A stretch of DNA of 64,000 nucleotides from NCBI RefSeq assembly GCF_052324685.1, contig NC_135214.1:3987371-4051370 (forward strand), in the 5' to 3' direction. The notes below the pieces were generated by a model. That model did no database searches and was not told the DNA's origin. It worked only from the letters and a program-made list of their open reading frames with translations. The position numbers were made by a program, and so were the translations under genes. This stretch comes from Brachyhypopomus gauderio (taxonomy: Eukaryota > Chordata > Actinopteri > Gymnotiformes > Hypopomidae). Below, one piece after another: positions 36,790-51,680 of the stretch (the first letter of the stretch is position 1; the number at the start of each line of letters is the position of its first letter).

Positions 36790-37605
36790 ATCAGAGCAGT
36801 CTGCGTGCTAGATGACTTACAAGGGCACCCGACCACGCCACAGGGGCAGGTGTCATCGTCTTGCATGGTCTGGGAGCATTTACTCTAGACGAGGGACCAG
36901 TGGGCCTCAGTGGTGTTCACAGATGAGCAGCAATGATAGCTGCCAACAAAATTGGAGATGTCAAGGAGAGTGCTATTGCATCAGCCACTGTTGTCACCAG
37001 ACGAGCCTTTGGTGGTGGTGGTACAGTGTGGGCAGGGGCATAGCAGCAAGTTCTGGGCCCTGTACACTCTCAATGTCAGTGGGCCCCTATAAAGGCCAGT
37101 AAAAGAGGCACATGAGCAAAAGAATGGGCCCCTTTCCCTACTTGGGCCCTGGGTAGTCAGGTCCACTTTTCACCCCACTACTACCACGCCCATGAGTGTG
37201 GGTAGGTATGTCTAGTCAATACAGAACTGCCCTACACTTTGACAAGCCCATACTATTTGGAAAAACATCATTAATCCAGTCATTGTGCCTCTCCATGAAC
37301 AACACAGGCCTAATTTCATCTTCATGGACGACAATGCCCCAGCTCATTGAGGTCGCATCATTAGGGAATGGCTGCTGGACACTGGGGTACCTCAAACGGA
37401 GTGGACTGCACTTTCTCCAGACCTCAATCCCATAGAAAACCTGTGGGATGAGCCGAGGTGTCGTGTAGAGGCTCCTGACTCTGTACCCCAGAACCTCGAT
37501 AATAATCTCTGGGCGGCCATGCCTCAGCAGACACTAAGACGACCTGTGAACAGCATGAGAGGTCGTCGTCGAGATCTAGTTGATGCTCAAGGGTTATATA
37601 CCCAC
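36790..37605 (+). pseudogene. Degenerate Tc1/IS630-type transposase, interrupted
   Basis: Fragments read ASVVFTDE, GGGTVW, then after an insertion NPVIVPLHEQHRPNFIFMDD, NAPAH, REWLLDTGVPQTEWTALSPD, LNPIENLWDE and NLWAAMPQQTLRRPVNSMRG. The FTDE, MDDNAPAH and SPDLNPIENLWD blocks are those of Tc1-like DDE transposases. Internal stops (for example after PAH) and frameshifts show it is dead. It is split by a 162-bp hAT-type insert at 37033-37194. Inverted termini were not found. Confidence 0.88.
37033..37194. mobile_element. 162-bp hAT-type MITE inside the Tc1 relic
   Basis: The insert starts CAGGGGCATAGC and ends ACCACGCCCATG, imperfect inverted repeats. The perfect 8-bp duplication AGTGTGGG flanks it at 37025-37032 and 37195-37202. 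Its removal rejoins the transposase reading GGGTVW with the following WVG. The body contains GGGCCC-rich segments and no frame. Confidence 0.8.
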
Positions 37606-39744
<2,139 letters not shown>

Positions 39745-40800
39745 TAGGGCTGTCGCAATAACCGCGATATTGTAATACCGCGATATTCACCTGCCAACCG
39801 CAGGGAATTCCAAGCAACCGTCACACCGCGATGTTCGTGTTTTCTTTTTTTCCACAAGGTTCTTCTTGTTTTACACGTAAGCCACTTCGCTGCGTGTGCG
39901 GTGGATGTTAATTACTATTTAAAAACGTTCGTATCCGTTGCTTCTGAGTGGCCTTTTTATGGAAACAATTGCGGCTACTCTGGTCGCAAAACCAAATGTG
40001 ACTTCGCCAGTTTGGGAGCATTTCGGCTTTCAACCGAATGAAAAGAGAGAGCCGGACAATTTAGACGAGGCAATATGCAAAATCTGTGCGCGAAAGGTTG
40101 CTGTGAAACGGGGAAACTAAGAGAGCTCGCGCACATGCCGAGCTCGAGCTACCTGCACGAGCCCTAACGCAGATCCCATCGCCTGGTGGCGCGACAACCA
40201 GGTTAGATTTCCTCTGCTTTCTAAAGTGTCCCGCAAGTACATGTGTATTTGTGCAACGAGCACACCACCAGAGAGAGTTTTTAGTGCTGCCGGAAACATT
40301 GTTACCCCACTTAGATCCTCTCTGAAACCACATAAGGTGAACATGTTGGTTTCCTAGCACGTAACAAGGACATGATAACGCCGGACTAAACCTAGACTTT
40401 ATTACTAAAGGAAGGGTTTCGTTTTTCTTCTTTTTTTTAAACGAATTCTGATCTCATGTGCTCAAGTTTTTTTGCCTTCTTTGCACAGCGCAGATCAATC
40501 GTAGGCTATAAGCTGGACTTTGTTTCCATGAAAGAGTAAAGGAGCGTTCTTATTGCGCGTCATTAGCCTTACGTGCTCTGCATTTAACAATAAGGACTGT
40601 TTAATTTGTCCTACAACTGTGTCGGCTTTGTTATAAAAATATAATATTCTTAATAACAACTGCAATAAAAACGTGTTTATAATAGCACTTAAATCAGGAT
40701 ATGTTTGTGAAAACAACAAAAATGGCGATAATACCGCATATCGCGGTGTGGAGCCCTGTTAATTTACCGCAGTGGAAATTCTTACACCGCGACAGCCCTA
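39745..40800 (+). mobile_element. Internally deleted hAT transposon with BED finger and dimerisation remnants
   Basis: Perfect 12-bp inverted ends, TAGGGCTGTCGC and GCGACAGCCCTA, are flanked by the perfect 8-bp duplication TCTAATCC (39737-39744 and 40801-40808). Two transposase pieces remain. The N-terminal one (39959-40120) reads TSPVWEHFGFQPNEKREPDN, LDEAICKICARK, a BED zinc finger cut off after its first Cys pair. The C-terminal one (40181-40345) reads WWRDNQVRFPLLSKVSRKYM, CICATSTPPERVFSAAGNIV, TPLRSSLKPHKVNMLV, the hAT dimerisation domain. The catalytic centre between them is deleted. The domains and ends assign it to a ZBED-like hAT family and it is probably cross-mobilised. Confidence 0.92.
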
Positions 40801-40808
40801 TCTAATCC

Positions 40809-43800
40809 TCAACATAAAACATTTTATGAAATTTTATTTTTGCACAAAACTGGATGCAATGTACTAACTCCCATAATCAGAGCCCTGACCATCAAAACTA
40901 TTAGACAGTGATGTCTTTTGAGAGAAGTGAGTTTGTTTCTTGAGTAGTTAAATGAAAACTGAATTGGATTCTGGTTCTGGTGGTCTACACATTATGCATT
41001 GCTGTACAAGTACTATAAAGCCTCTAAGATACAGGATACATTTTTCAGGTAGTAGTGGCATTCAACCCTTGAGAGAGTGCACTTTTCCCACAATTGGTCA
41101 TGATTTCATGCTTGACAACATTACTAGACAGTTTGAGTTTTTGGTCATTAAACCCTCACCCCTTCTTACAGTGGGCCAACTTCCACTGTCTAAAGCTCAG
41201 ACCATTATGCTGAAAGAATCAAGGGTATTTCTGAACAAAGCGGGATACATTTTGTGAAATGTTGTTGATATTTGGATGATATATGTACATGCATGAGCAT
41301 ATGTACATGCATGAGTGGATGATTCGGTAAGTATACGTGCTTCACTGGGTGGCAGCTCTGCTAGTCTGGTCTTGCATCTGCCTTCAGCAAAAACAATGCT
41401 GCACTGTCACTCCTAAACAAACATTCACATGTAAGTGTGCCAGGCTAATTAATCATATTTCAGAGCATCTGATCTGGCACTGTGCCTCTTTCATTGCAAT
41501 GACAAACAGACGCTAGATTCAGTGTGATGACAAAATAATGTATTTGTTGCATAGCTGAGGTGAGCCCAGAAAGTGTGTGTGTGGAACTGTGGGAGAGGCT
41601 CTCTCATGGGTCACTCTCCTAAGCAGTTCAGAGACTGTAACAATCACACAAACATGTAAACATTTCTTTCAGTGTTGTGTATTTGTATTAGATAATTTTA
41701 TTAAGTTGTGCCTAAAGAGTCTATGTGCTTACTTCACCCTGATCTCTGATACTGTAAATGTCATACATAATTTTGTAATCCCCCTGCACAAAACATAGAA
41801 GTAGAACTATTATTAGTATATGTGAGTATATGTGACTCATCATCTGACATGTGCCAAACGATAAAAACAGCAATATATTAAAGACATGTTTGTTTAATGG
41901 TTAGTGATTAATAGTGAAGTAATGTAATCCTGCCAGAATCAGACAGACAGGAGTGTAGAGAGATCACCAAAACAGGCAGGACAGAAGATAAGCCTGCTGG
42001 TCACAGCGAGTGACTTCCACAACTCCACATGGCCCCTACCAACTCTGCCCTTCCTGCCGAACCCATACATGGATTCCAGTCATTCCCCGAATTTCATAAG
42101 GGCAGCTGGTGGATTTGCAGCAACAATGGCCAAAGATTCCCGTCATAAAACAATCATTCCACAGAGAACCATCTGAAAGTGAAAAGGATTCGTGAGCAGT
42201 TGTGGGATTCAGCAGGCTATGGACGTCTAAGATAATGAGGCAGTGTGAGGGAAGAAAGTCAGGAAGCTGCAGTCACCAGCTGGTCTGGACGTTGGACGTT
42301 ACCAGAGTAGATCAGATGAGGAACAGCCATAAGTGCACAAGCCTTCTAATCACACTGAAGCTTCATCTAAAATGTTCAGTGTAAAGTTCTGGAGTTCACT
42401 GGAAATCCATTTGTACTTGTGTTTAAAATGCTAGGGTTAGGGTAAGGGAAGTCTTAGGTGTCAAAGGGTCTTCAATAAGAAGAGAGTGGTTTGAGGGTCT
42501 CATTGTACTGATAAAACAGACAAAATTGAAATGATACCTTTGGCTAAAGGGTAGGCTGGTTGCTGTGGTGTCATGATGCCATAGGTGTGTTACTTTCCAT
42601 TTTGAGAGAATTTCACTTGCTATTGCTTACATGGCAAGCAGTACAGTGCCATTACCATCCTAAATGTGCTACTGACAAAACCACACGTCCTAATCTTGAG
42701 GTCATAAAGGCATGTCAGCTTTTCCCCAAACCCAATGACCTTGACTCATCGTCTGTCATGGGATGTTTGTTTGTCAGTCTAATCATGTTAATTTAAGGAG
42801 TGATTTTTTCAACAGCCAATAGGAAAGCAGCAAACATTACAGCTGCCTTAGTATTGCTGTCATGCATCTCCTTTGTGTATGGCTGGCACCTTCAGGGTTG
42901 GAAATATACTGAAAGATCAACAGCCAGAATGCTGCAAACTTATCTTAGCTGGGAGGAGCAGTGGGAGGGGAGGGGTCAGAAATGTGGAAAAGTTGGTGGA
43001 AAAGTACTGTACTTATTATGATTGTTCATGCATATATGTGCTAATACACCAAACCTCTCATTGCTTTTATATTATCGGTGTCAGAACTTAGTATTATCTG
43101 GTCATTAACTCAGAATCCACCACCATATATTTTCACTACTTCATGTTGTCTTCTGTGTTAGAGATATTAAAGTAACTTTTTCAGTGGTGATTCATCATTT
43201 TGTTAAATAATGGTCACATGTTCAAAGCATGAGGCAGTACGGCAGGACTGTAATTTGATCTTCAAATGCACCTTTCAGTTGCAGTTGACTGAAGGATAGG
43301 GTTAGTATTTGCACAGGAGAGTCTAATCAAACATGCAGTGAGAGTTGAGCTTCAGGTTACTAATCTACTTCTTTAGTTACAGTGGCCAATAGAGGAAAGG
43401 CAAGCAAGTCATCACAAGACTTAACAGTCACACTCTTATGATCAGGGCAGTCGCGGTAACCAAACTAGCCCATTAGAATGTGTGATGTGTTAATGTGAAT
43501 CACTTTTTCCTTTTGGTTACAGGCTACTATTAAGAATACAGAACACATGTGTACACTTTACAGAAAATGGTACATTAAAGAATAAATGTTACCACAGAAT
43601 ATTATAAATATTAGAAATATCAGGCATCCATCGATAAATCGTTGCTATTGAAGCTAATTCTGAAATGTTTTGCAAACCATATGATCGGGAAAGGACATAA
43701 AGAGGCCATTTTCTGACTGTTGATCCGGGGCTAGTTGTCGCTGTATCTAGCCCTCCTGTGAAGGAACAGGTTCCTACATGTATGTACCAAAGCAAACACA

Positions 43801-43980
43801 ACAGAGAGAATTATACAACATGAACATTGACCTTGTGATACTGCATTTGTCATTTATGTGAGAAAACTAATAATCAATCATTAATGAAAACTTATTAATT
43901 ATTACCTTCATCACAATGTTACTGTATGTTCAATATTCTTCATAAAGTTGCTATACTTAGTTACCATGATACAGCTTCTG
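40809..43980. other. Intergenic, nothing recognised
   Basis: Several frames of 60-100 codons occur, the longest at 40952-41257, but none shows a family motif, splice context or homopolymer-free conserved block. A short duplicated ATATGTACATGCATGAG lies at about 41279-41318. I see no RNA gene. Confidence 0.5.
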
Positions 43981-44004
43981 ACGCCTCCCTCGGGCGTGTC
44001 TGTA

Positions 44005-44205
44005 TGCGTGTTTATGCGTGTGTCTACGTGTGCTTGTGTTTATGCGTGTGCCCACGTGTGCCTGTGTTTATGTGTTTGTCCACGTGTGCCTGTGTTTATG
44101 CGTGTGCCCATGTGTGCCAGTGTTTATGCGTGTGTCCACGTGTGCCTGTGTTTATGCATGTGTCCACATGTGCCTGTGTTTATGCGTGTGCTTTGGCATA
44201 TGTGT
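44005..44205. repeat. 28-bp GC-alternating minisatellite, about 7 copies
   Basis: Units of the form TGTGCCTGTGTTTATGCGTG plus TGTCCACG repeat every 28 bp (CCTGTGTTTA starts at 44061, 44089, 44117 as CCAGTGTTTA, 44145, 44173). Because 28 is not a multiple of three, all three frames stay open with the same Cys/Val/Pro-rich peptide, which is an artefact of the repeat. Confidence 0.85.
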
Positions 44206-44403
44206 GTGTGTTCATCGTCGTTGTTTGTATCACCTGTTCCTTGTCTCGTTAATGTTACGTGTCTGCTCTGTGTTCGTGTGTTTAGGTGTGTGTCCATTTC
44301 AGTGTCTTTGTCCGTTGTCTGACTTTCGTCCCGCTGTGTACACATGTTTATGTTTACCACAGTGACACTAATTAAAACCTTTATGATACGGAGCTGTGGA
44401 TTA

Positions 44404-45310
44404 CTTGCACTTAATAATAATAATAATAATAATAATGCATTTTGTTTAATGGCGCTTTTCTAGCACCCAAGGACACCGTACAATAAAAGACAATAATAAA
44501 ATTAGACAAAGGAAATAAACATTAAAGATAAAACTAAATAAAATAAAATATTCCAATCAAGACAGAGGAAGTTTTATAAAGAAAATGCAATTTTAAACAG
44601 ATGAGTTTTGAGTCTGGATTTAAATTTTGTGAGTGAGTCTGTATTCCGGAGTACAGGTGGTAGTGAGTTCCAGAGTCGGGGAGCAGAGTGGCTGAATGCC
44701 GAAGGTGGAAATAAGCAGACCGGGTTATGTTATTGATGTGTGATTGAAATGATAGAGTGCTGTTGAGAATGACACCCAGACTCTTAACCTGAGGGGAAGG
44801 GGAAACTGAACAGTTATCGATGATTAAGGAAAAACTGTTAACTTTGGATAGTGATGCTTTTGTACCTATGAGAAGAACCTCAGTTTTATCACTGTTTAGT
44901 TTAAGGAAATTTGTAGTAAACCAGGATTTTATTTCTGCTAAGCAGTCTGTGAGGGTGGAAGTCTGGAGGCTGGGGGACGGTTTACTGGAGATGTAGAGCT
45001 GGGTGTCATCCGCATAGCAATGAAAACTGATATTATATTTACGGAAGATATTGCCAAGGGGAAGGAGGTAGATAATGAAAAGAAGGGGGCCCAGGACAGA
45101 GCCCTGGGGCACACCTGACGTAACAGAGGAAGGCTGGGATATGTATGATTTAACCTGGATGACCTGAGTGCGGCCAGAGAGGTAAGATTTAAACCATTTG
45201 AGTACGATATGACGTAAACTGATGGAATATAGCCTATTGAGAAGGGTGGTGTGACAAATGGTATCAAAGGCCGCACTCAGGTCGAGAAGGATGAGAATAA
45301 AAAGCATGTG
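44404..45310 (-). mobile_element. 5'-truncated L2/CR1-clade LINE with open reverse transcriptase frame
   Basis: Reading on the minus strand, an open frame (45307-44534, 257 codons) holds reverse transcriptase motifs A (LDLSAAFDT), B ([14 protein letters not shown]) and C ([10 protein letters not shown]), with intact catalytic Asp residues, followed by [12 protein letters not shown]. The 5' part (endonuclease and upstream RT) is absent. The 3' end near 44430 carries a TTGTACGGTGTCCTTGGGTG hairpin-like tail and then a run of ATT units (44411-44437), as in L2/CR1-type teleost LINEs. The frame shifts after SAYFHLR, so the copy is not functional. Exact subfamily is not assigned. Confidence 0.88.
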
Positions 45311-45989
45311 GAAAATTTCAACAACACTACCAGGATGAATTAAAGATTGCTTTGTGCAATTAAGCAGTTTCCATCACTGCAATGCTCTTCTGTATGCAGA
45401 TTTCAGTAATAGGAATGTAGTGGCTCATATTTAAACAATATATTACCCTTGAGAAAAGAAGATCATGTAGGTCTTCAAAGTGCATGGCTACAGTGACTGT
45501 TAATGTATTGGTATGTTATGATTTGATTTGATATGAGAATATGAGCTGTCATGTTACATAACAAAGAAGGTAATACATTTGCTTGCTAGCACAAGCTTCT
45601 GTTCTGAGTGGCATTTTAGCAAACAAACGTGAATTACATAATTTCAATATTCATATGTGCAGTTTGTGTAACATTTCCAGGCATTTTGGCCTGAGGCGTG
45701 TGTTGCTGTATTGCTCATACCCACCTGACTGCATGTTTTGCTTCTTTCTTACATTCCCTTCAGCTGACTCCTGTGGTCTGTCTTCATTCCCACTTCTCGT
45801 GAGCTGTAACCTTCCCAAAGGGTTGTACAGAATGCTTGTTCAGGTGTTTTCACGTTAAAAGGGCAAATGTGTATGTGTGTGTGTTAGAGAGAGAACGAGA
45901 GAGAGTGAGAGGTGGGTGGGGTACAGTAGGAATGGCACATCTGAGATTTGTTGAGATATTAGATTAGTTGCTCTTTGTGTGTCAGCGGA

Positions 45990-46004
45990 AAATTCCATCT
46001 TCTC

Positions 46005-46062
<58 letters not shown>
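45990..46062. repeat. (TC)n microsatellite
   Basis: A TC tract of about 65 bp with a few C interruptions in intergenic DNA. Downstream from 45860 there is also a GA/GT-rich stretch. Confidence 0.85.
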
Positions 46063-46063
<1 letters not shown>

Positions 46064-46649
46064 GGTAAGGCACCTTGATGACATTTAAAGAATGTCTGAA
46101 AGAGAATGTGAAAACACGAAGGGCAGCAAAATCCACAGTCCGCTTCCCCGGGGTTGAGAGGGACACAGAGCCCCCCTGGACCACTGCAGTTAGTGGACAA
46201 ATGAATCAATCCTCCCAGCCTGGTATCTCACAAGTCTGCTAAGCCTGTTTCAACACTTAAAATTAAAACAGTAAAAACCTAGAGAGTCTGTAACATGCCA
46301 GGAAGTCAAATATTAAAAGGCTTATTTTTCCCACTTAAATCTTCAATAATGAAGGATCTTTGCTAATGGTAACACACAATCTTGTTTTGGCACATAGCTG
46401 ACACTTAAATTTATTGGCCACGTTATTAAGTAGAATGTAACCAGGCACAGGGCAGCTACGCCGTAGCCCGCTCACTACTGGGGTGTTTAGAGATAATTTG
46501 TTTAAAAAATTTAAATTGATGTTTTGACTGTGTGGATGAGCCCTTAAATTCATTTAACTTTGTGTGTTCAGCAAACAACAACCTCTGGTATTAAGACTGT
46601 GATAGGCATGGAACATGCAGGAACCCAAGCAAGTAAACCTGATTCTCAG

Positions 46650-47190
46650 ACTGAAGAGTTTAATGGAAAGAAACATAAACAAGGTCTAAAGAAATCCAAC
46701 GTAACATGAGTGACCGACATGACGTCATGCCCACAGAAAGGGCTTAGTAAGCAACAACAGAGCACAGGTGACATTGTGAATGAGACTCACCATGAACCAT
46801 CTGTGTGGGGTGTAGCATATAACCAAAACATGAACAAAAGAATAAAACATAAACAAAAGGCCATATGGATGGAACCACCGTCATACGGAGACCGCAGGTG
46901 AGGGCACAAATTAATGTCTTCAGTTGAAGAGTTTAATGAAATGAAGGCTGTGACACTGAACACAAGCATGCACTAACCACAACTAAAGGAAGCCAACATA
47001 ACATTAGCAACTGACAGTTGGTCATGCCAACACGATGCCAACATGAGATAACGACTCGCAAGTCACGTCGCAAATGAAGCTCGATCCTGTGGGTGGTGTG
47101 GCACATAACCAAAACAGACAACACATGGAGTAGAAAAGCGCAGCAAATACCAAGTGTCCATGTGGACGGCACCACCACCAGACGGAGGAT
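46650..47190. repeat. Diverged tandem duplication, unit about 270-290 bp
   Basis: GAAGAGTTTAATG occurs at about 46653 and 46923, and ATAACCAAAACA at about 46819 and 47106. Between these lie further matching segments in the same order (ACATAA, GTCATGCC, TGTGGGTGGTGTGGCA-like, ATGTGGA and GACGGAGG-like). Two copies of one sequence therefore lie head to tail. Neither encodes a recognisable protein. Confidence 0.6.
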
Positions 47191-47199
47191 GCACTGTCA

Positions 47200-50100
47200 A
47201 AGAAACATCCACCTACAGGCAATAATGCAGGTGTATCTGAATTGTTAAAGAACACTTAAGCTGTCTTTGCATCCTGATGGTTGTCACTACAACCAATTCT
47301 TTAAGGGAAATAGTGAAAATGACCTGTACTCTGTCATTAGAAACACAAAAATTCAAGATGGTTGTATGAAAGGCCTCTTCAGCAAACATAACAGGGAAAA
47401 TTAGTTCTGTCGCTGTGCATGACTAAGACCATCTGCTTTACAATGAAGGAGAGCTGGAACCCATGACCAGGTATGTATATGCAAATACATATTTACAGAT
47501 ATATCATACATTTGATGTATTTTATACAACCCACACACACCTGAGTAGTTAATTTCTACAGAATGACACCAACCCCTCCTACTAATACATAAATCTGTAT
47601 TCTCCCCAAAACCAAAAATTGCTTACACCCTCAACCAACAGACTCAGCATGGTTGATCTTATTGGGTGTCACTATTTAAAGCAGTCTTACAGATGTGCTT
47701 AACAAAGGCCATCCTCAACTTTATCTGCTCATTTATTAATGTGTATTAATAATATCCAGCTAACAACTGGATATTATTTCTAAACCACATCACTCCTGAA
47801 AGAAACGTTATAACATCATGATGTTATATGTATTACCTAAAGCTGTAGTTTGTAAAGATTCTAAGGTTTTTTCTGGTCCCACTGTACAGAAAGACACTGT
47901 ACAGGGAAACACCCAGGTGGAGTAATGGTTACTGTTTGTGGCCCTGTTGCTATGGTGTTGATACAGGACAACAGGACACTCCCCAGTGCATCATGGGATT
48001 CCCTGCATTTTTTTTCCTTTGAATAGCAGTTACACATCAAGTCCTTTATGTATTTGTTTTGACATGTTGTAGATTATTGTTCTTTAGTAGAGCATTAAAT
48101 CTGATAATAGATCTGGTATTAGATTATGACAGCTGTGTTCTGTGGTCTGTATAGGTTGAGAATGGCTGACATAATGGAAGAACATAAAGATAAAACAGCA
48201 GAAAACTGTCAACACTGACAGGATACTGTCAAGACTATGAGGCGGAGCCTGAGCAAAAGGGGTGGAGCTGACTGATGGTTCGATTGTCACTCACTCGAAT
48301 ACGGCTTTCACTCTGCAGAGTGTTTTTGACCTTAATAAATGCTCTGTCCCCATAGCTACACTTAATTACCTACTTCAATCCTCACCTCAATTCATTTTCA
48401 GTACATCAGAATTCACTACTCTTACTCATGTTTTTAATTGAAAAGAGAGCAGCCTTTGCAAATGCTTTATAATCGTATTAATGTCCTCTGATGGACTACA
48501 AAACCCATCTTGCATCCATTTAACCTGAATGTTAAACTCTTGCTTTGTGTCCTGCAGTACAAACCACAATTTACAGGGTGGGCATTTGGTTGTTGTAGTT
48601 AATGTTTCACTATTCCATTATTTCTTGCAGTAAAACATCACCACTGCTGCTTAGCTGCATCCCGTCTTTAATCAAACCTTCGACAAATCTTGTTTTCTGT
48701 TTTACTCATTTAGAAGGACTTCTGTTAGCATGTGATCCATGACCCCAGGACAACAAAGTTTGCACATAACTGAAGCAACACACAATTATGTTAGTTACAT
48801 TTAACAAAAAATTCTTACAAGGCATTATCTCAGTTCAGTTATACACATTTACACTATATGGTAAGTCTACATGTAGTACATACTCATGGTATTTGTATGA
48901 CATGGTAAGTATGGAATATGGTATATATATAACCCTTGTTCAGATTTTAGGTTGCTGGGATTAGGCTCCAGACCCATTAGAAAGTGTGCCCCCTGAGCAC
49001 TAATGTTGCATTATAATATCGACATTTATATTTCTATTATAGGGACTTTAGATTGCCCCCCCGTGACCCCGACTAGCGGGATTAAGCGGTTCAGATAATG
49101 GATGGATGGATGGATAGATTAAAATATTCCAGAGCAGAATGTATCAATAAAGAACTGGGTTGGACTGAAATAAGAAGCTAAAAATCTCTATTTATAAAGC
49201 TATCAAATCTCCCAGGCTGAGCCAGGACGTTGCTGGGTCTGGCAGATTGACACCTGTATTTGGAAGAGTCTCTAATCCCTAAACTCGTCTCATGTGGAAG
49301 AACGTTCTACTGGGATCAGCAGAGTTTTATGCAGGCGGCATCATTTACTATGTATATTCTTGATGTTGTATATGAAAGTACCTTCAACAACTGATACCGA
49401 TCTGGACACGATCTGATCTAGATACCGATCTGGACACAAACCTGTTTATCATCTTCACAAGCCTTTTATGGTTAAGTGTATTTGGAGTTTGTCTATGCAT
49501 TTACCATACTGTTGATCACAATACCAACACTAATCTGTACCACTTCTGATATATTACATTTTGTGCACATTTCAATTGATAGAAGCTTTTACTATATACT
49601 GTCACTTCAGTTCCTTTCTGGTCTCTAGCTCACACCAAACCCAGGAAAATAAAACCGACATGCTGGGATGCCCTGGTCCAAACAAGCCACCCTAAGTGAT
49701 TATGCTGCTCACCCAAGTTTGAGTTTTGGGCTTGTTTTTTGGACAGGACCCTGTGGACTTTGGAAACTGTCTGCATTCCTGCTCCAGTATAAATAGATTT
49801 TTGGAGCAGTTTGAAGTCCCAGTGGCTTTTGTGGGATGGGGCAGCTTTCTGATCACTTATAACCTTGTCCCTGTCTTGATTTGTTTATCACAGAAAGCCA
49901 CGTTTATTTCCAGCAGATTTTATAATAACTGCTTAGAGATGACATGAGTGCAGTAATGAAAACATTCATGAAGATACACTTAAGGCTCTACTAAAACAAT
50001 AAAAACATTTGAATTTTGGTTGCACAGCAGGTCTAGATTTGGAGTATGCAGTTTATGGGATTTCATAAAACCCTCACAGAACTTGTCAAAACTATGCCAC

Positions 50101-50972
50101 AACCACATCAAGGCATTATTTCATTAGCCAACATTTCTCAGCTTAGCCAAATCATTTGAACATTTATTCCCCAGAGACAGAAGGGACATCACTGTTGATG
50201 ACTGTTGACTTTTGACTCAAGTTCTGCAATTAACTGATAAATTTGGCCCTCCCGCATGGAGCACGTCTGGGTTTACATTACTAACAGAGAGTGTGGAGAA
50301 GTGGGCATGGCCTTTAGCACTGTTGTGGTCTGATAGCCTCTGAGGTGATCTGCAGTAGCCCTCTGTCCTGTAGGACAGATGTTTGGAATCAGGCAGTTCA
50401 GAAAAACCTGTTTTAGACAGGCCTGAAAATAAGCTATAACAGCCTTAAGCTTTAACCTGTCAAGTGTACTGTAAATTCGTCTGTCAAGTATATGGTGAAT
50501 GATTTGTTAATAAGTGGAATTTATGTATACTTTTGTTTTCTCAAGGACTGCTTTTGGCAAACATGCTCGCCCTAATCCCTCCTGTTCTGTGGGCTGGTAA
50601 AACGGGCACATGAACAGTGAGGGGCAGCAATCCAACATACACCAGGTTAAGTTGTGGAAAGAAAAATGCAGTGAACCATTAAGAAAAATGTGATGCGTCT
50701 TTTTTGGTACCTGTTAACTCACTGACATATGAACGCAAGACTGCCCCCTGCAGTAAATACTAGAGATCTGCAGTATGAACAGTAGCCTCGTGGTCATGCC
50801 ATACATGAAAAAAAGTAAAAATGGCAAAAGAAATTTGCACAAGATACAGCTTACTTTCTATTTAAAAGTCAAGAATTGAAAATTTGAAGGCATCCCAGAC
50901 ACTTCTTAAGTTGTTTTATGATGAAAATGTATAAATTAAAATTCTATATATAAATTTAAAGTATTTGAACAA

Positions 50973-51043
<71 letters not shown>

Positions 51044-51638
51044 TGACACACACATAAGAAAAATATAGACTTAAAAAACAGAATTAATACAGCCTTTCAA
51101 GCTCATGTTTAAATCAAATAACTTGGCTGACCCAGGTTTAGGCCTTTAAATCAGAGTGCTACATATGTTCAACCTGCCCTCACACTGTAAGATGCAAAAT
51201 TGCTGATTCATATTCTTGCTCCCAGCACATTTTAGTACCTGATTTACAAGCTATGTGTTGTGCTTTCTGGCTCTAAAATGTATGGATTAGCCTACATGTC
51301 AATCATGTTGCCTTAAAGAAATTAAACGTATGCCATCTGGTGGTGAGAATAGTGCTGGCTGTGTTATTATTTAACTGTAGGTTTTGCCCTTGAAAAAAAG
51401 GTGAGAGATTCAAATAGCTGTGCTCAATCAGGTGAGCACTTCTCAGCTATGTGAACCCACCGAACCTTATTATAGCTCATGAGAGCATAGTTATGTGGAT
51501 AAGTGCTCATTCCTGTGCCTCGAGCATAATGGGTAGTGATTTAGGACCAATGTGTTCTGAGAGAAAAACTGATGTCCTTGAGGTAAAAGATTAGTTACAC
51601 AGGAACAAAATGGGTTGATATGAAGAGTGGGAGTAGTG

Positions 51639-51680
<42 letters not shown>

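Noticed and set aside
40952-41257. A 101-codon frame in intergenic DNA
   Set aside because: No recognisable motif, no splice or promoter context, ordinary base composition; best regarded as chance.
43926-44365. Three overlapping Cys/Val-rich frames, and a CRISPR-like impression from regular spacing
   Set aside because: A 28-bp tandem minisatellite without unique spacers in a vertebrate genome.
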